Positions 7,843 through 16,127 of a stretch of DNA of 23,834 nt are shown here, piece by piece (positions within the stretch are counted from its first letter, which is position 1; every line of letters begins with the position of its first letter). The DNA lies in NCBI GenBank assembly GCA_903944255.1, contig CAJARE010000182.1:1-23834 (forward strand), written 5' to 3'. The DNA comes from an uncultured beta proteobacterium. GTDB taxonomy: Bacteria > Pseudomonadota > Gammaproteobacteria > Burkholderiales > Burkholderiaceae. The notes under the pieces were generated by a model. It did not search any database, was not told where the DNA came from, and saw nothing but the letters and a program-made list of their open reading frames with translations. The translations under genes and the position numbers were made by a program.

Positions 7843-9285
7843 TTAGTGAGCAGCGACAGACGCTTGTGGAATAGGAGCGTCAATGAATTTTTTATTGATC
7901 ACTGTCATATAGACGTTGTAAGCCATTAACAACATGCCACCTAAGTAGCACAGGCCTCCTATTAAACGAATGACATAGAAAGGATAGGTAGCTTTAACTG
8001 ATTCAACGAAGCTATAGGTCAAAGTACCATCAGACTCAAACGCTCTCCACATTAAACCTTGCATCACACCCGCAATCCACATGGCGGCGATGTAAATCAC
8101 CACACCAATGGTGGCAATCCAAAAATGCAATTCAATTAATTTAGTGCTGTACATATCTCTCTGACCAACTAAACGGGGTATGAGGTAGTACAAGGAGCCG
8201 ATCGTGATCATGGCAACCCAACCCAATGCACCAGAATGAACGTGGCCAATAGTCCAGTCCGTATAGTGTGACAAGCTGTTGACTGTCTTAATAGACATCA
8301 TTGAACCTTCAAAGGTTGACATACCGTAGAAGGACAAAGCCACTACTAAGAATTTCAAGATAGGATCACGGCGCAATTTATACCAAGCGCCTGACAAGGT
8401 CATAATGCCGTTGATCATGCCACCCCATGATGGCGCTAAAAGAATTAAGGAAAACACCATACCTAAGGACTGCGTCCAGTCGGGCAGAGAGGTATGTTGT
8501 AAATGGTGAGGGCCTGCCCACATATAGGTAAAGTTCAAAGCCCAAAAGTGGACGATGGACAAACGATATGAATAGATAGGACGCTCTGCCTGCTTAGGGA
8601 TAAAGTAATACATCATGCCCAAGAAGCTGGTGGTCAAAAAGAAGCCTACCGCATTATGGCCATACCACCACTGAATCATTGCGTCTTGTGTGCCAGCATA
8701 TGCTGAGTAAGATTTGAAAAGGCTTGCTGGCATCTCAATATTGTTCACAATATGTAATACCGCAATTGTCAAAATATAAGCGCCAAAGAACCAATTAGAA
8801 ACATAAATATGTTTAGTCTTACGCTTGATAATGGTGCCAAAGAATACGATGGCATATGCCACCCAAACTACAGTGATCAATATATCGATTGGCCACTCTA
8901 GCTCAGCGTACTCTTTAGAAGTAGTGATTCCTAGTGGCAAAGTGATGGCAGCTGCGACGATCACTACTTGCCAACCCCAGAAAGTGAATGCTGCCAACTT
9001 ATCGCAGAACAGCCGCACCTGACAAGTACGCTGCACGATGTAGTACGACGTTGCAAAGAGCGCAGAACCACCAAAAGCAAAAATCACTGCATTGGTGTGT
9101 AATGGACGCAAACGGCCATAGCTAAGCCAGGGAATGTTAAAAGTAATTTCTGGCCAGATGAGCTGGGCTGCAAGGATGACCCCTACAAGCATGCCAACAA
9201 TTCCCCAAAGAACAGTCACTAAGGCAAATTGACTGACAACCTTGTAATTGAAGGTATCTTGATTACTCCCCACGGTAATTCCCAT
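7843..9285 (-). CDS. ccoN: cbb3-type cytochrome c oxidase catalytic subunit I
   Basis: A 480-aa, twelve-helix heme-copper oxidase core that reduces O2 to water and pumps protons. Visible ligands: H63 (LHTN) and H350 for the low-spin heme b, H348 for heme b3 (both in IGHVHSGALGW), and H210 (WYGH), H260 and H261 (GPHH) for CuB. Y254 in NFTYMW matches the position of the crosslinked tyrosine of cbb3 enzymes. These assignments follow known cbb3 structures with a small offset. Start: an ATG at 9315 is in frame but lacks a ribosome site and lies close to the predicted transcription start; the ATG at 9285 has AAAGGAG five bases upstream. The promoter carries a perfect FNR box. Confidence 0.98.
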   Translation of the reverse strand: MGITVGSNQDTFNYKVVSQFALVTVLWGIVGMLVGVILAAQLIWPEITFNIPWLSYGRLRPLHTNAVIFAFGGSALFATSYYIVQRTCQVRLFCDKLAAFTFWGWQVVIVAAAITLPLGITTSKEYAELEWPIDILITVVWVAYAIVFFGTIIKRKTKHIYVSNWFFGAYILTIAVLHIVNNIEMPASLFKSYSAYAGTQDAMIQWWYGHNAVGFFLTTSFLGMMYYFIPKQAERPIYSYRLSIVHFWALNFTYMWAGPHHLQHTSLPDWTQSLGMVFSLILLAPSWGGMINGIMTLSGAWYKLRRDPILKFLVVALSFYGMSTFEGSMMSIKTVNSLSHYTDWTIGHVHSGALGWVAMITIGSLYYLIPRLVGQRDMYSTKLIELHFWIATIGVVIYIAAMWIAGVMQGLMWRAFESDGTLTYSFVESVKATYPFYVIRLIGGLCYLGGMLLMAYNVYMTVINKKFIDAPIPQASVAAH

Positions 9286-9315
9286 GGTTTCTCCTTTTTT
9301 GACCAACAGCGACAT

Positions 9316-9334
9316 AATCCAAATAGATTGGATT
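9316..9334. repeat. Inverted repeat AATCCAA-N5-TTGGATT at the predicted ccoN transcription start
   Basis: Two perfect 7-base arms (9316-9322 and 9328-9334) are separated by five bases. They lie immediately downstream of the GATAAT element (9336-9341) and cover the predicted transcription start near 9329. As DNA it could be an operator; as RNA only part of it would be transcribed. No known factor is assigned. Confidence 0.5.
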
Positions 9335-9335
9335 A

Positions 9336-9377
9336 ATTATCAAAGTAAGGCTTTAAGGGAGTTTTGATCTATATCAA
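9336..9377 (-). promoter_or_regulatory. FNR-activated class II promoter of the ccoNOQPGH operon
   Basis: On the minus strand a perfect FNR site, TTGAT-ATAG-ATCAA, occupies 9364-9377. Downstream is GATAAT (9336-9341), a five-of-six match to the -10 consensus. The two centres are 32 bases apart, which puts the FNR site at about -41.5 from a start near 9329, the standard class II arrangement. The 5' leader to the ccoN ATG is about 44 bases. The fnr gene itself is about 5 kb away in the same window. Confidence 0.88.
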
Positions 9378-9428
9378 AAAGAAAGGGGCAAAATTCAGAT
9401 GCCACTGACAGGATCAGAATGGCTTATG

Positions 9429-9447
9429 CCTACACAACAAATGTAGG
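9429..9447 (-). other. Stem-loop just after ccoS
   Basis: CCTACA (9429-9434) and TGTAGG (9442-9447) form a perfect 6-bp stem with a 7-base loop, starting two bases after the ccoS stop codon. No run of T follows on the minus strand, so it is not a typical intrinsic terminator. It may protect the 3' end of the ccoIS message or partly separate it from the ccoN promoter. Confidence 0.4.
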
Positions 9448-9448
9448 G

Positions 9449-9628
9449 CTATTTTCTAGGGTGCTCACCAACTTTAGGTGATGTTGGCGCATCATCATCC
9501 ATCAAAATAGATTGGCCCGGCCCCTCCAAATCATCAAACTGACCACTCTTGACGGACCAGTTCAAAATCCAAGCTAAGAGCCCTACCAATATCAAGGATA
9601 AAGGGATCAAAATAAATAAACTTTCCAT
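9449..9628 (-). CDS. ccoS: cbb3-type oxidase assembly protein CcoS
   Basis: Found by translating the gap between ccoI and ccoN: a 59-aa frame from the ATG at 9628. It begins MESLFILIPLSLILVGLLAW, the single helix with the usual ES-L-ILIP-S pattern, then has NWSVKSGQFDDLEGPGQSIL, very close to the conserved CcoS region (W-x-V-x-SGQFDDLEGP-x-x-ILxD). CcoS is needed for heme and copper cofactor insertion into CcoN. It follows ccoI by nine bases. A charged tail from about residue 44 is variable in the family. Confidence 0.93.
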   Translation of the reverse strand: MESLFILIPLSLILVGLLAWILNWSVKSGQFDDLEGPGQSILMDDDAPTSPKVGEHPRK

Positions 9629-9637
9629 CCTGATAGT

Positions 9638-12067
9638 CTAAGCCTTTCTCAAACGCCAGGCATTTAAGGTCACCGCAAGGGAAGATAGAGACATTCCGAT
9701 ACCAGCAATCCATGGATTAACCCACCCCATCATCGCTACAGGAATAGCCAGTAGGTTATAGACCAATGCCCAAAGTAAATTTTCCTTAATAATCCTCGCT
9801 GTTTTGTCTGCCAGCAACAATGTTTTAGCCAGTGGCTCTAAAGATGTGGCTGTGAGAATAGCATCGGCACCAGCAGCAGCTAAGGGAGCCCCCGCACCAA
9901 CAGCAATCGACACATCAGCACGTGCTAATAATGGAGCATCATTTACACCATCACCAATTGCCCAAATAAAACGATCTGCTTTTTGTAGGTTCTCTATATA
10001 TTCATATTTATCTTCTGGAGTGCATCCTCCAAGATAATTTGTAATACCAACATAATTAGCCCACCAAGCAACGGTTGTAGGATCATCACCAGATACCAGG
10101 TGCACTGTGATCCTCCTTTGCCGAGCGCTCGCCAATAAATCTTCCAAGCCATTTCGTACTGTATCTAGAAAAATAAAACTCGCAATCAATCCATCGTCAT
10201 CTGCTAGGTGCACTTGACCATATTGACCAACTTGAGAGCTTGGCTGAACTCCAATCCAAGAAGCGCTGCCTATGCGGTAGGAACCAGAAGTCAGGCCTTT
10301 TCCTAATATGCTAGTAACAGGCTCAGTGAGATCTGGAATAGACAAGTGATCAAGCTGTGCGGCACGCAATAAGGAATGTGCCAAAGGATGCTTCTGACCA
10401 GTCTCGAGCGCTACAGCGATTGCTAAAGCATCCCGAGAATCAAAACCTGGTCGCAGATTAGTAACTTCTCGTAATTCTGGCTGACCCATAGTGAGCGTTC
10501 CAGTTTTATCGAGTACTAAATCGGTTGTCTTCACTAAGCCTTCCATTACATGGCCACGAACAATCAATAAACCTAACTTAGTGACAGCTCCCTGCGCTGC
10601 AGCCATCGCAGTTGGTACTGCTAGTGATAAGGCGCATGGACAACTTGCAACCAATACTGAAACCAGGACAGTCCATGCCCGACTTGGATCAAAGTACAAC
10701 CAAATTGCAGATGACAAAAATGCGCTAAACAATAAAAAGATAACGAAATATGCTGTCCATTTTTCAGCAAGACTGACCATTACCGGTTTAGCCAACAAAG
10801 CTCGATCTAATAATGATGCAATGCCAGCAATTCGAGTGGATTGACCGACTGCCTCAATTCTCATAATGAGTGGGTTAAGAATATTATGAGTACCCGCATA
10901 AACACGATCACCGATTTTTTTCTCAACTGGTATAGATTCTCCGGTTAGAAGTGATTCATCTAGAGAGCTCGCATTTTCGATCAATATTCCATCTGCAGGC
11001 ACCACTTCGCCTGGCGAGACTCGTAATATTTCTCCAGGATTGCAATTCACTACTGGTACTAAAGCAACTGCATGGGAAAGAGGGTATTCAAGCATGCGCT
11101 CGCAAGTTGCAGGTAGTTGCTTGGCTAAAGCTTCGGCTCCACCCTGAGCATCTTGCCTTGCTAATAACTCCACATAGCGTGCAGCTAATATAAATGCAAC
11201 AAACATCGTGATGGAATCAAAATAACTTTGACCAGAACCCATTATTAGATTTATTGATCCAGCAATAAAGGCTAGGGCTAAAGCCAGTGCGATTGGCACA
11301 TCCATGCCCAACAGATGTGTTTGTTTAAATAATTGAACGCTGCGCCATGCTGCTTGAAAAATGGGGCCCGCGGAATACACCATCACAGGTACTGTCAAGA
11401 CCCAGCTTGCCCATGCCAAGAGCAAGTCATATTCAGCCGTAATGTCATTAGCACCAATATAAGAAGGCCAGGCGTACATCATCACTTGCATCATTCCTAA
11501 TAGGGCAACGCCTAATCTAGTCAGTAATTGTCTTCTTTCTTTTTTCGCCCGTTCTAAAGATAAGGATGGCTCAAAAGGCCAAGCTTCGTAACCTACTCTT
11601 TCAATTTCAAAGATCAATCTTGCCAAGCTTGTTTGATCAGGCAAGAAACGCACAAGTACTTTTTGGGTGACGTAGTTAATTTGCACATCTTTGACGCCAG
11701 CAGTACGCCGCAGATGTTGCTCACATAGCCAAACGCATGCTGCGCAACGGATCTTTTCTAAACGCAGAGTTGTCTCTAACTCTCCCGTACTCCCAAAGGG
11801 ACGAGTAAATCGTCCACGTAAAGATGGATCATCATAGGGCTGCAGTTTTTCGGGGATTTCATTGGAGGCTAAATATTCTGCAGGCCTTTCACCTACCTGA
11901 GCCCTTCGAGCATAGAACACCTCTAAGCCTTCGCCATGAATAGTTTTCGCAATCGCCATGCAGCCAGGACAGCAAAAGGGCCGCATTACACCACCTAAGT
12001 CTGCCTCAATGAATTCACTTGGAAGTATGACGCTAGAGCAGTGATAGCAAGTGGGGCTATGTTTCAT
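9638..12067 (-). CDS. ccoI: Copper-translocating P1B-type ATPase for cbb3 oxidase assembly
   Basis: An 809-aa membrane ATPase. The N-terminus has CYHC (7-10) and FCCPGC (32-36), a cysteine-rich lead found in CcoI/FixI. A heavy-metal-associated domain with CAAC (108-111) follows. Eight helices start near 185. The ion site CPC is at 476-478, the phosphatase loop TGES at 375-378, the phosphorylated aspartate D520 in DKTGT, the HP motif at 560-561 and GDGVND at 705-710. It exports Cu(I) at a slow rate across the inner membrane for use in the CcoN CuB site rather than for detoxification. Its ATG overlaps the stop of the upstream MFS gene (ATGA), and ccoS follows after nine bases. Confidence 0.96.
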   Translation of the reverse strand: MKHSPTCYHCSSVILPSEFIEADLGGVMRPFCCPGCMAIAKTIHGEGLEVFYARRAQVGERPAEYLASNEIPEKLQPYDDPSLRGRFTRPFGSTGELETTLRLEKIRCAACVWLCEQHLRRTAGVKDVQINYVTQKVLVRFLPDQTSLARLIFEIERVGYEAWPFEPSLSLERAKKERRQLLTRLGVALLGMMQVMMYAWPSYIGANDITAEYDLLLAWASWVLTVPVMVYSAGPIFQAAWRSVQLFKQTHLLGMDVPIALALALAFIAGSINLIMGSGQSYFDSITMFVAFILAARYVELLARQDAQGGAEALAKQLPATCERMLEYPLSHAVALVPVVNCNPGEILRVSPGEVVPADGILIENASSLDESLLTGESIPVEKKIGDRVYAGTHNILNPLIMRIEAVGQSTRIAGIASLLDRALLAKPVMVSLAEKWTAYFVIFLLFSAFLSSAIWLYFDPSRAWTVLVSVLVASCPCALSLAVPTAMAAAQGAVTKLGLLIVRGHVMEGLVKTTDLVLDKTGTLTMGQPELREVTNLRPGFDSRDALAIAVALETGQKHPLAHSLLRAAQLDHLSIPDLTEPVTSILGKGLTSGSYRIGSASWIGVQPSSQVGQYGQVHLADDDGLIASFIFLDTVRNGLEDLLASARQRRITVHLVSGDDPTTVAWWANYVGITNYLGGCTPEDKYEYIENLQKADRFIWAIGDGVNDAPLLARADVSIAVGAGAPLAAAGADAILTATSLEPLAKTLLLADKTARIIKENLLWALVYNLLAIPVAMMGWVNPWIAGIGMSLSSLAVTLNAWRLRKA

Positions 12068-13299
12068 CTACTTGTTTTACTACCCCAACCATTTCGACGT
12101 TCATAAATAACAAATAGCACGCCCCAAATTACTACTGAAGCGTATGCCCAGATCCATGAGGATTGGGTGGCGCGGGATCCAGAAATATCCAACATAAAAC
12201 CAAAAATCGCTGGGCCTAATAAACCTCCACCGAAGCCCATTAATGAATGCAGCCCCATCGCGGCACCTTTGATATTTTCTTTGGCGCTGATCACTAGGCC
12301 TGCAGTCAAAGTAGAAGAATCAGCCATGATAAAAATGGCATGCCCAACAGCTAAAGCAAAGATCAACCACCAAGACTGGCCTGTAGAACAAGCCAAGGCA
12401 ATCCCCAAAACTGCACTCGTCACCATCACTATACAAATCCACTTTTGCCGTCCAATACGCAGTGCGATTTCATTACCAAGAATGGATGAAGGAACGCCAA
12501 AGAAATTAATGACACCCGCTAGAGTCGTCGCAGCCAATAAGAAAGTTTCACCCGTCACTGCAGTACAAAAAGCAAAAAAAGCAACTAGCCAGCTTCTTGA
12601 GGCGAATAACTCTAAAGAATGTGCCGTATAACCAAAAATAAATCCGGATGCATTTTTATCTTGTAATACTAATTTCCATTTGTCCACTGGAAAAATATCA
12701 TGCAGGCGAATTTGAATGGGGCCTTTCCACTTCTCATGTTGCAGCGGCGGAATCAATAAGAGCACAATTAAAAAAGCGCTAAAGGGACCAAGCGCAATAA
12801 TGCCAAATACATAATGCCAACCAAGTGCACTTAAGATCCAACCAGAACAGAGATATGAAAAACCAGTTCCTATACCAAAAAAAGCAGTATAAAAAGCAAT
12901 ATGCCTTGTTAACTCACCAGTCTGAATGCGATCAGACAAAATTTTAAGCCCGGGCATGTAAGTACCAGCTAGGCCAGCACCATTGATTGCCATAAAAATT
13001 AGGGCAGTCCAAAAATTAACAGCAAAAAAGGCCATACCTAGAAGACCAAGGGTAGCGGAAAGGCCCCCCACTAAATAGACCTTACGAGCATCTACTCGAT
13101 CGGTCAGCGCAGTTGCTAGAGGCACTGCGAGCATATATCCAAAGAAAAAGGCGCTGGCAATTAAACCTGACTGGAGGTTTGATAAATGCCACTCCTCTTG
13201 CAAGGTGGTTAAAACGACGGCGTAGCAAGCAAAACCTAATAAAGCACAGGTTTGTGCAAGAAGCATAAGAGGGGTATAGCCAGCTGATCGAAAGCGCAT
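12064..13299 (-). CDS. Major facilitator superfamily transporter, substrate unknown
   Basis: A 411-aa protein with about twelve hydrophobic helices. The loop between helices 2 and 3 reads GYMLAVPLATALTDRVDARKVYLVGG, a version of the MFS signature A. A late AMGLHSLMGFGGGLLGPAIFG stretch is notable. The substrate cannot be told. Its stop TGA overlaps the ccoI ATG by four bases, so ccoI is probably translated with it. The MFS protein CcoA imports copper for cbb3 oxidase in Rhodobacter, which makes a metal substrate conceivable, but the M-x3-M and H-x3-M pairs known from CcoA were not seen; only H-x2-M is present in the stretch above. It is divergent from a Bug receptor 84 bases away. Confidence 0.85.
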   Translation of the reverse strand: MRFRSAGYTPLMLLAQTCALLGFACYAVVLTTLQEEWHLSNLQSGLIASAFFFGYMLAVPLATALTDRVDARKVYLVGGLSATLGLLGMAFFAVNFWTALIFMAINGAGLAGTYMPGLKILSDRIQTGELTRHIAFYTAFFGIGTGFSYLCSGWILSALGWHYVFGIIALGPFSAFLIVLLLIPPLQHEKWKGPIQIRLHDIFPVDKWKLVLQDKNASGFIFGYTAHSLELFASRSWLVAFFAFCTAVTGETFLLAATTLAGVINFFGVPSSILGNEIALRIGRQKWICIVMVTSAVLGIALACSTGQSWWLIFALAVGHAIFIMADSSTLTAGLVISAKENIKGAAMGLHSLMGFGGGLLGPAIFGFMLDISGSRATQSSWIWAYASVVIWGVLFVIYERRNGWGSKTSR

Positions 13300-13383
13300 A
13301 AAGACTCAGTGAAAACGTGAAGTCATTCTACTCGTCCCAGGACAGCCAAACCCGCTACACTATGAAAAACAGCTGGAGACACT

Positions 13384-14367
13384 ATGAAAACCCAAACCCC
13401 CCTAAGACACTTTATTTTGTCCTGTGCAGGCCTAATGCTAGCCATTAGCAGCCCACTCGTATTTGCGGACAACTACCCCTCAAAACCAATCAAAGCCATT
13501 GTTCCCTTTGCTGCTGGTAGCGCAACAGATCAAATTGGGCGAGCCTTTGCAGCAAAAATGACTGAATCTTTAGGGCAACCAGTAGTGATTGAAAACCGCC
13601 CTGGAGCCAATGGCATGATTGGTGCTGACTTGGTTGCTAAGGCGCCAGCTGATGGCTATACCCTGCTCTTTGGAACGAATAGCACTAACGCTGCATTAAA
13701 GAGCTTAGTAAAAAATCTTCCTTATAACCAAGACACAGCTTTTGCTCCTATTGGCTATTTTGGCTCGGTTCCTTTAATCGTTGCTATCAATAATGATGTG
13801 CCAGCAAAATCTCTCAACGGATTTGTTTCTCTTGCGAAAGCAGATCCAGGAAAAATCACTTTTGGCTATGCCAGTACTTCGCAACGCGTTTCTTCAGAAA
13901 TGCTCTCCAGTGTTGCTGGTATCAAAATGACAGGCGTTTCCTATAAGAGTGGTCCAAATGCCATGACTGATCTCATTGGCGGCCAAATCAATATGTTTAC
14001 CGCCGACTTTGCTGTGACACTTCCACAGGTGCAGGCTGGCAAAATCCGTGGGCTTGCAGTGACTTCATTAAAACGTTCGCCTGCTATCCCTGAATTACCA
14101 ACCGTTAACGAAGCTCTTGGTATTAAGGGTTATGAGTTAATTGCATTTTTTGCCGCCTTTGGACCAGCAGGCATGCCTAATGATGCTGTTGTCAAACTGA
14201 ATAAGGCCATTAACGATGCTGCTAGATCTAAAGACTTAGTTGAGCGTTTTTCTGCGATGGGCTTTGAATCACAACCGGGCACACCAGAGGCATTAGGTCA
14301 AAAAATTAAACTAGAAACAGCAAAATGGGCCAAGGCTATTAAAGAAGCTGGCATGGAGCCAGAGTAA
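13384..14367 (+). CDS. Bug family (tripartite tricarboxylate transporter) periplasmic solute receptor
   Basis: A 327-aa secreted protein. A signal peptide runs to about A28 (cleavage VFA-DN), followed by YPSKPIKAIVPFAAGSATDQIGR, the conserved Bug start, then PVVIENRPGANGMIGADLVAKAPADGYTLLFG. These are the usual ligand loops that grip a carboxylate through water and main-chain groups. Ligands in the family include citrate, aspartate, nicotinate and aromatic acids; the ligand here is unknown. No TctA/TctB permease is near, as is common for Bug proteins of Burkholderiales. GGAG lies six bases before the ATG. It ends three bases from the convergent dioxygenase gene. Confidence 0.93.
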   Translation: MKTQTPLRHFILSCAGLMLAISSPLVFADNYPSKPIKAIVPFAAGSATDQIGRAFAAKMTESLGQPVVIENRPGANGMIGADLVAKAPADGYTLLFGTNSTNAALKSLVKNLPYNQDTAFAPIGYFGSVPLIVAINNDVPAKSLNGFVSLAKADPGKITFGYASTSQRVSSEMLSSVAGIKMTGVSYKSGPNAMTDLIGGQINMFTADFAVTLPQVQAGKIRGLAVTSLKRSPAIPELPTVNEALGIKGYELIAFFAAFGPAGMPNDAVVKLNKAINDAARSKDLVERFSAMGFESQPGTPEALGQKIKLETAKWAKAIKEAGMEPE

Positions 14368-14370
14368 TCC

Positions 14371-15126
14371 TTATTGCTGACTTCGCTTAGGGGAATCCTG
14401 AAAGCCATTTGAGCGATACGTTAGGACCAATGTATCGCGATAGCCGTATTCCCCTGTTGGCTGAATGGGAGTGGACTCATGAATCATCTTCTCATCATTC
14501 ATCAATAATAAAGACCAGGGCTGAGTGAGTGTAAATCGTAAACCAGCAGATCCTTGGGCATCAAATATTCTCGTTTCACCCCCTTTGATACCAAGTCGAT
14601 CTAGTAAAAAAACTGCTACAAAATCAACGCCATCTCGATGAGCGCCCTCAGGAGTGGGTCGACCAATACCATCCGTAGTATCAATCCGAAATTGGTGCGC
14701 CTCTATAAACCAAGTATTCACTGGCTTTAGGGTATTTAGTATCTGTCCCAAACCCAGTAAGAGTGACTGCCAGGCCGGACTATGCATTAATTGATTTTCA
14801 ATCGGCTCAAACCAACGCTCAATTCCGCCATGTAATGCGTTGTAATCAACTGATTGCCAATGCGCACGATGAGGTACCAAGTTAAGCTCACCTTTTTGTA
14901 TCTCATAACTGGCATGGCGTCGAAAGCGATAACGACCACCATCCTTTAAATATGGATCACGAGGCAAGCCTTCCCAATATTGAGATAAACCTTGCAAGTT
15001 AGTCAAAGGGACATGAGCTAACTCAGCGACAGTTTCTGCCGATGCAACCACATAGCCATTCTCACGCAAGCCATGAGCCAGTTCTTTTGCAGAAGTTAAA
15101 GGTGGGTTGAGCGGCGAAATAGTCAT
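14371..15126 (-). CDS. 2OG-Fe(II) dioxygenase family protein (PF10014 type, related to L-isoleucine 4-hydroxylase)
   Basis: A 251-aa soluble protein. The Fe-binding facial triad is visible as HRD (H163, D165) and H216 in MIHESTPI, with R230 in YRDTLVLTYR as the probable 2-oxoglutarate anchor. GGRYRFRRHASY (63-74) and GAHRDGVDFVAVFLL (161-175) are conserved in PF10014. Known members hydroxylate free branched-chain or other aliphatic amino acids; the substrate here is unknown. It lies 20 bases after a Bug receptor gene, so the two may be cotranscribed. The ATG at 15126 lacks a clear ribosome site, but the conserved N-terminal region supports it. Confidence 0.88.
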   Translation of the reverse strand: MTISPLNPPLTSAKELAHGLRENGYVVASAETVAELAHVPLTNLQGLSQYWEGLPRDPYLKDGGRYRFRRHASYEIQKGELNLVPHRAHWQSVDYNALHGGIERWFEPIENQLMHSPAWQSLLLGLGQILNTLKPVNTWFIEAHQFRIDTTDGIGRPTPEGAHRDGVDFVAVFLLDRLGIKGGETRIFDAQGSAGLRFTLTQPWSLLLMNDEKMIHESTPIQPTGEYGYRDTLVLTYRSNGFQDSPKRSQQ

Positions 15127-15146
15127 GGGGTCATTAATGGTAAAGC

Positions 15147-16115
15147 TTAATCAAGCTGGGCGCCCGAAGCTTTCACAATTTTCACCCACTTGGCTAACTC
15201 GTCTTTGAGCAAAGCAGCCAATCGATTAGTAGGCACAGGGCTTAAATCTAATCCTTGAGCAATCAACCTCTCCCTGACATCAGACCTTGCCATCACTTTC
15301 TCCATTGCAGCCTGAGCTTTCATGATCACCTCAGCACTAACTCCCATAGGAGCAAAAATGGCTACCCATACCTCACCAACACAATCAGGGTATGTTTCTG
15401 CGATGGTAGGGATTTCTGGGGCAATATTAGAGCGCTTGGCAGAGCTAATCGCAATCGCTTGTAATTTACCTGCTTTGATGTAATTCAAAGCGGATGGAAG
15501 GCTAGCAAAGGCTAGAGGTACTTGACCACCTAAAACATCATTGATGGCTGGGGCAACACCCTTATAGGGAATATGCTGCATTTCAACTCCAGCGCTAGTG
15601 TTGAGCATGGCACCTAGCAAATGACTGATAGTGCCATTACCAGCAGATGCATACGACAGCTCACCTGGTTTTTTCTTAGCAGCAGCCACTACATCTGCTA
15701 ATGTTTTATAAGGTGATCCTGGTGGCGTGACCAATACATAAGGTGTAGCGCCGATGTAATACAGAGGCACGAAATCATTAATAGGATCGAATCCAGGATT
15801 TTTATAGAGCGCTGGATTAATTGCTTGTGCGCTATTGATCGTCAGCAATAAGGTATAGCCATCTTTCGCAGCGCGTGCTACGCCTTGTGTGCCGATATTT
15901 CCGCCAGCACCAGGCCGGTTCTCAACTACGACAGAAGCACCAATGGCTTCACCAAATGCAGGGGCTACCAAGCGCGCCACAATATCATTCGTTCCACCAG
16001 CAGCCTGAGGTACCACTAGAGAGATTGGTTTATGAGGATAAGGTTGAGCAGCAAGCTGCATTGCCAATAATCCCAGTACAGCCCCGATTAAATATTGATA
16101 GAGTTTATTGTTCAT
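15147..16115 (-). CDS. Bug family (tripartite tricarboxylate transporter) periplasmic solute receptor
   Basis: A 322-aa secreted protein with a signal peptide cut near A23, then YPHKPISLVVPQAAGGTNDIVARLVAP and VVVENRPGAGGNIGTQGVARAAKDGYTLLLT, the two defining Bug loops. It is only distantly like the Bug protein at 13384, so the pair is not a recent duplication. AAAGGG lies upstream of the ATG at a normal spacing. It sits 12 bases after a TAXI receptor gene and 20 bases before a dioxygenase gene in the same direction, suggesting one operon. No permease genes are present. The ligand is unknown. Confidence 0.92.
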   Translation of the reverse strand: MNNKLYQYLIGAVLGLLAMQLAAQPYPHKPISLVVPQAAGGTNDIVARLVAPAFGEAIGASVVVENRPGAGGNIGTQGVARAAKDGYTLLLTINSAQAINPALYKNPGFDPINDFVPLYYIGATPYVLVTPPGSPYKTLADVVAAAKKKPGELSYASAGNGTISHLLGAMLNTSAGVEMQHIPYKGVAPAINDVLGGQVPLAFASLPSALNYIKAGKLQAIAISSAKRSNIAPEIPTIAETYPDCVGEVWVAIFAPMGVSAEVIMKAQAAMEKVMARSDVRERLIAQGLDLSPVPTNRLAALLKDELAKWVKIVKASGAQLD

Positions 16116-16127
16116 TTTTTATACCCT

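Noticed and set aside
7833..7883. Longer ccoO starting at 7883 inside ccoN
   Set aside because: The extra 17 residues do not resemble CcoO; the ATG at 7832 has a good ribosome site and gives the conserved N-terminus.
9286..9315. Upstream ATG at 9315 as the ccoN start
   Set aside because: It has no ribosome site and lies only about 14 bases from the predicted transcription start; the ATG at 9285 has a strong AAAGGAG.
12167..12631. 154-aa open frame antisense to the MFS gene
   Set aside because: It is the mirror of a well-supported membrane protein gene and shows no domain or ribosome site of its own; the same applies to antisense frames within ccoI, ccmF and the SulP gene.
12064..13299. Naming the MFS protein CcoA
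   Set aside because: The M-x3-M and H-x3-M metal motifs recalled for CcoA were not found, so only a general MFS call is supported.
14348..14362. CTGGC-N5-GCCAG hairpin as terminator of the Bug gene
   Set aside because: It lies within the coding sequence and has no T-run after it.
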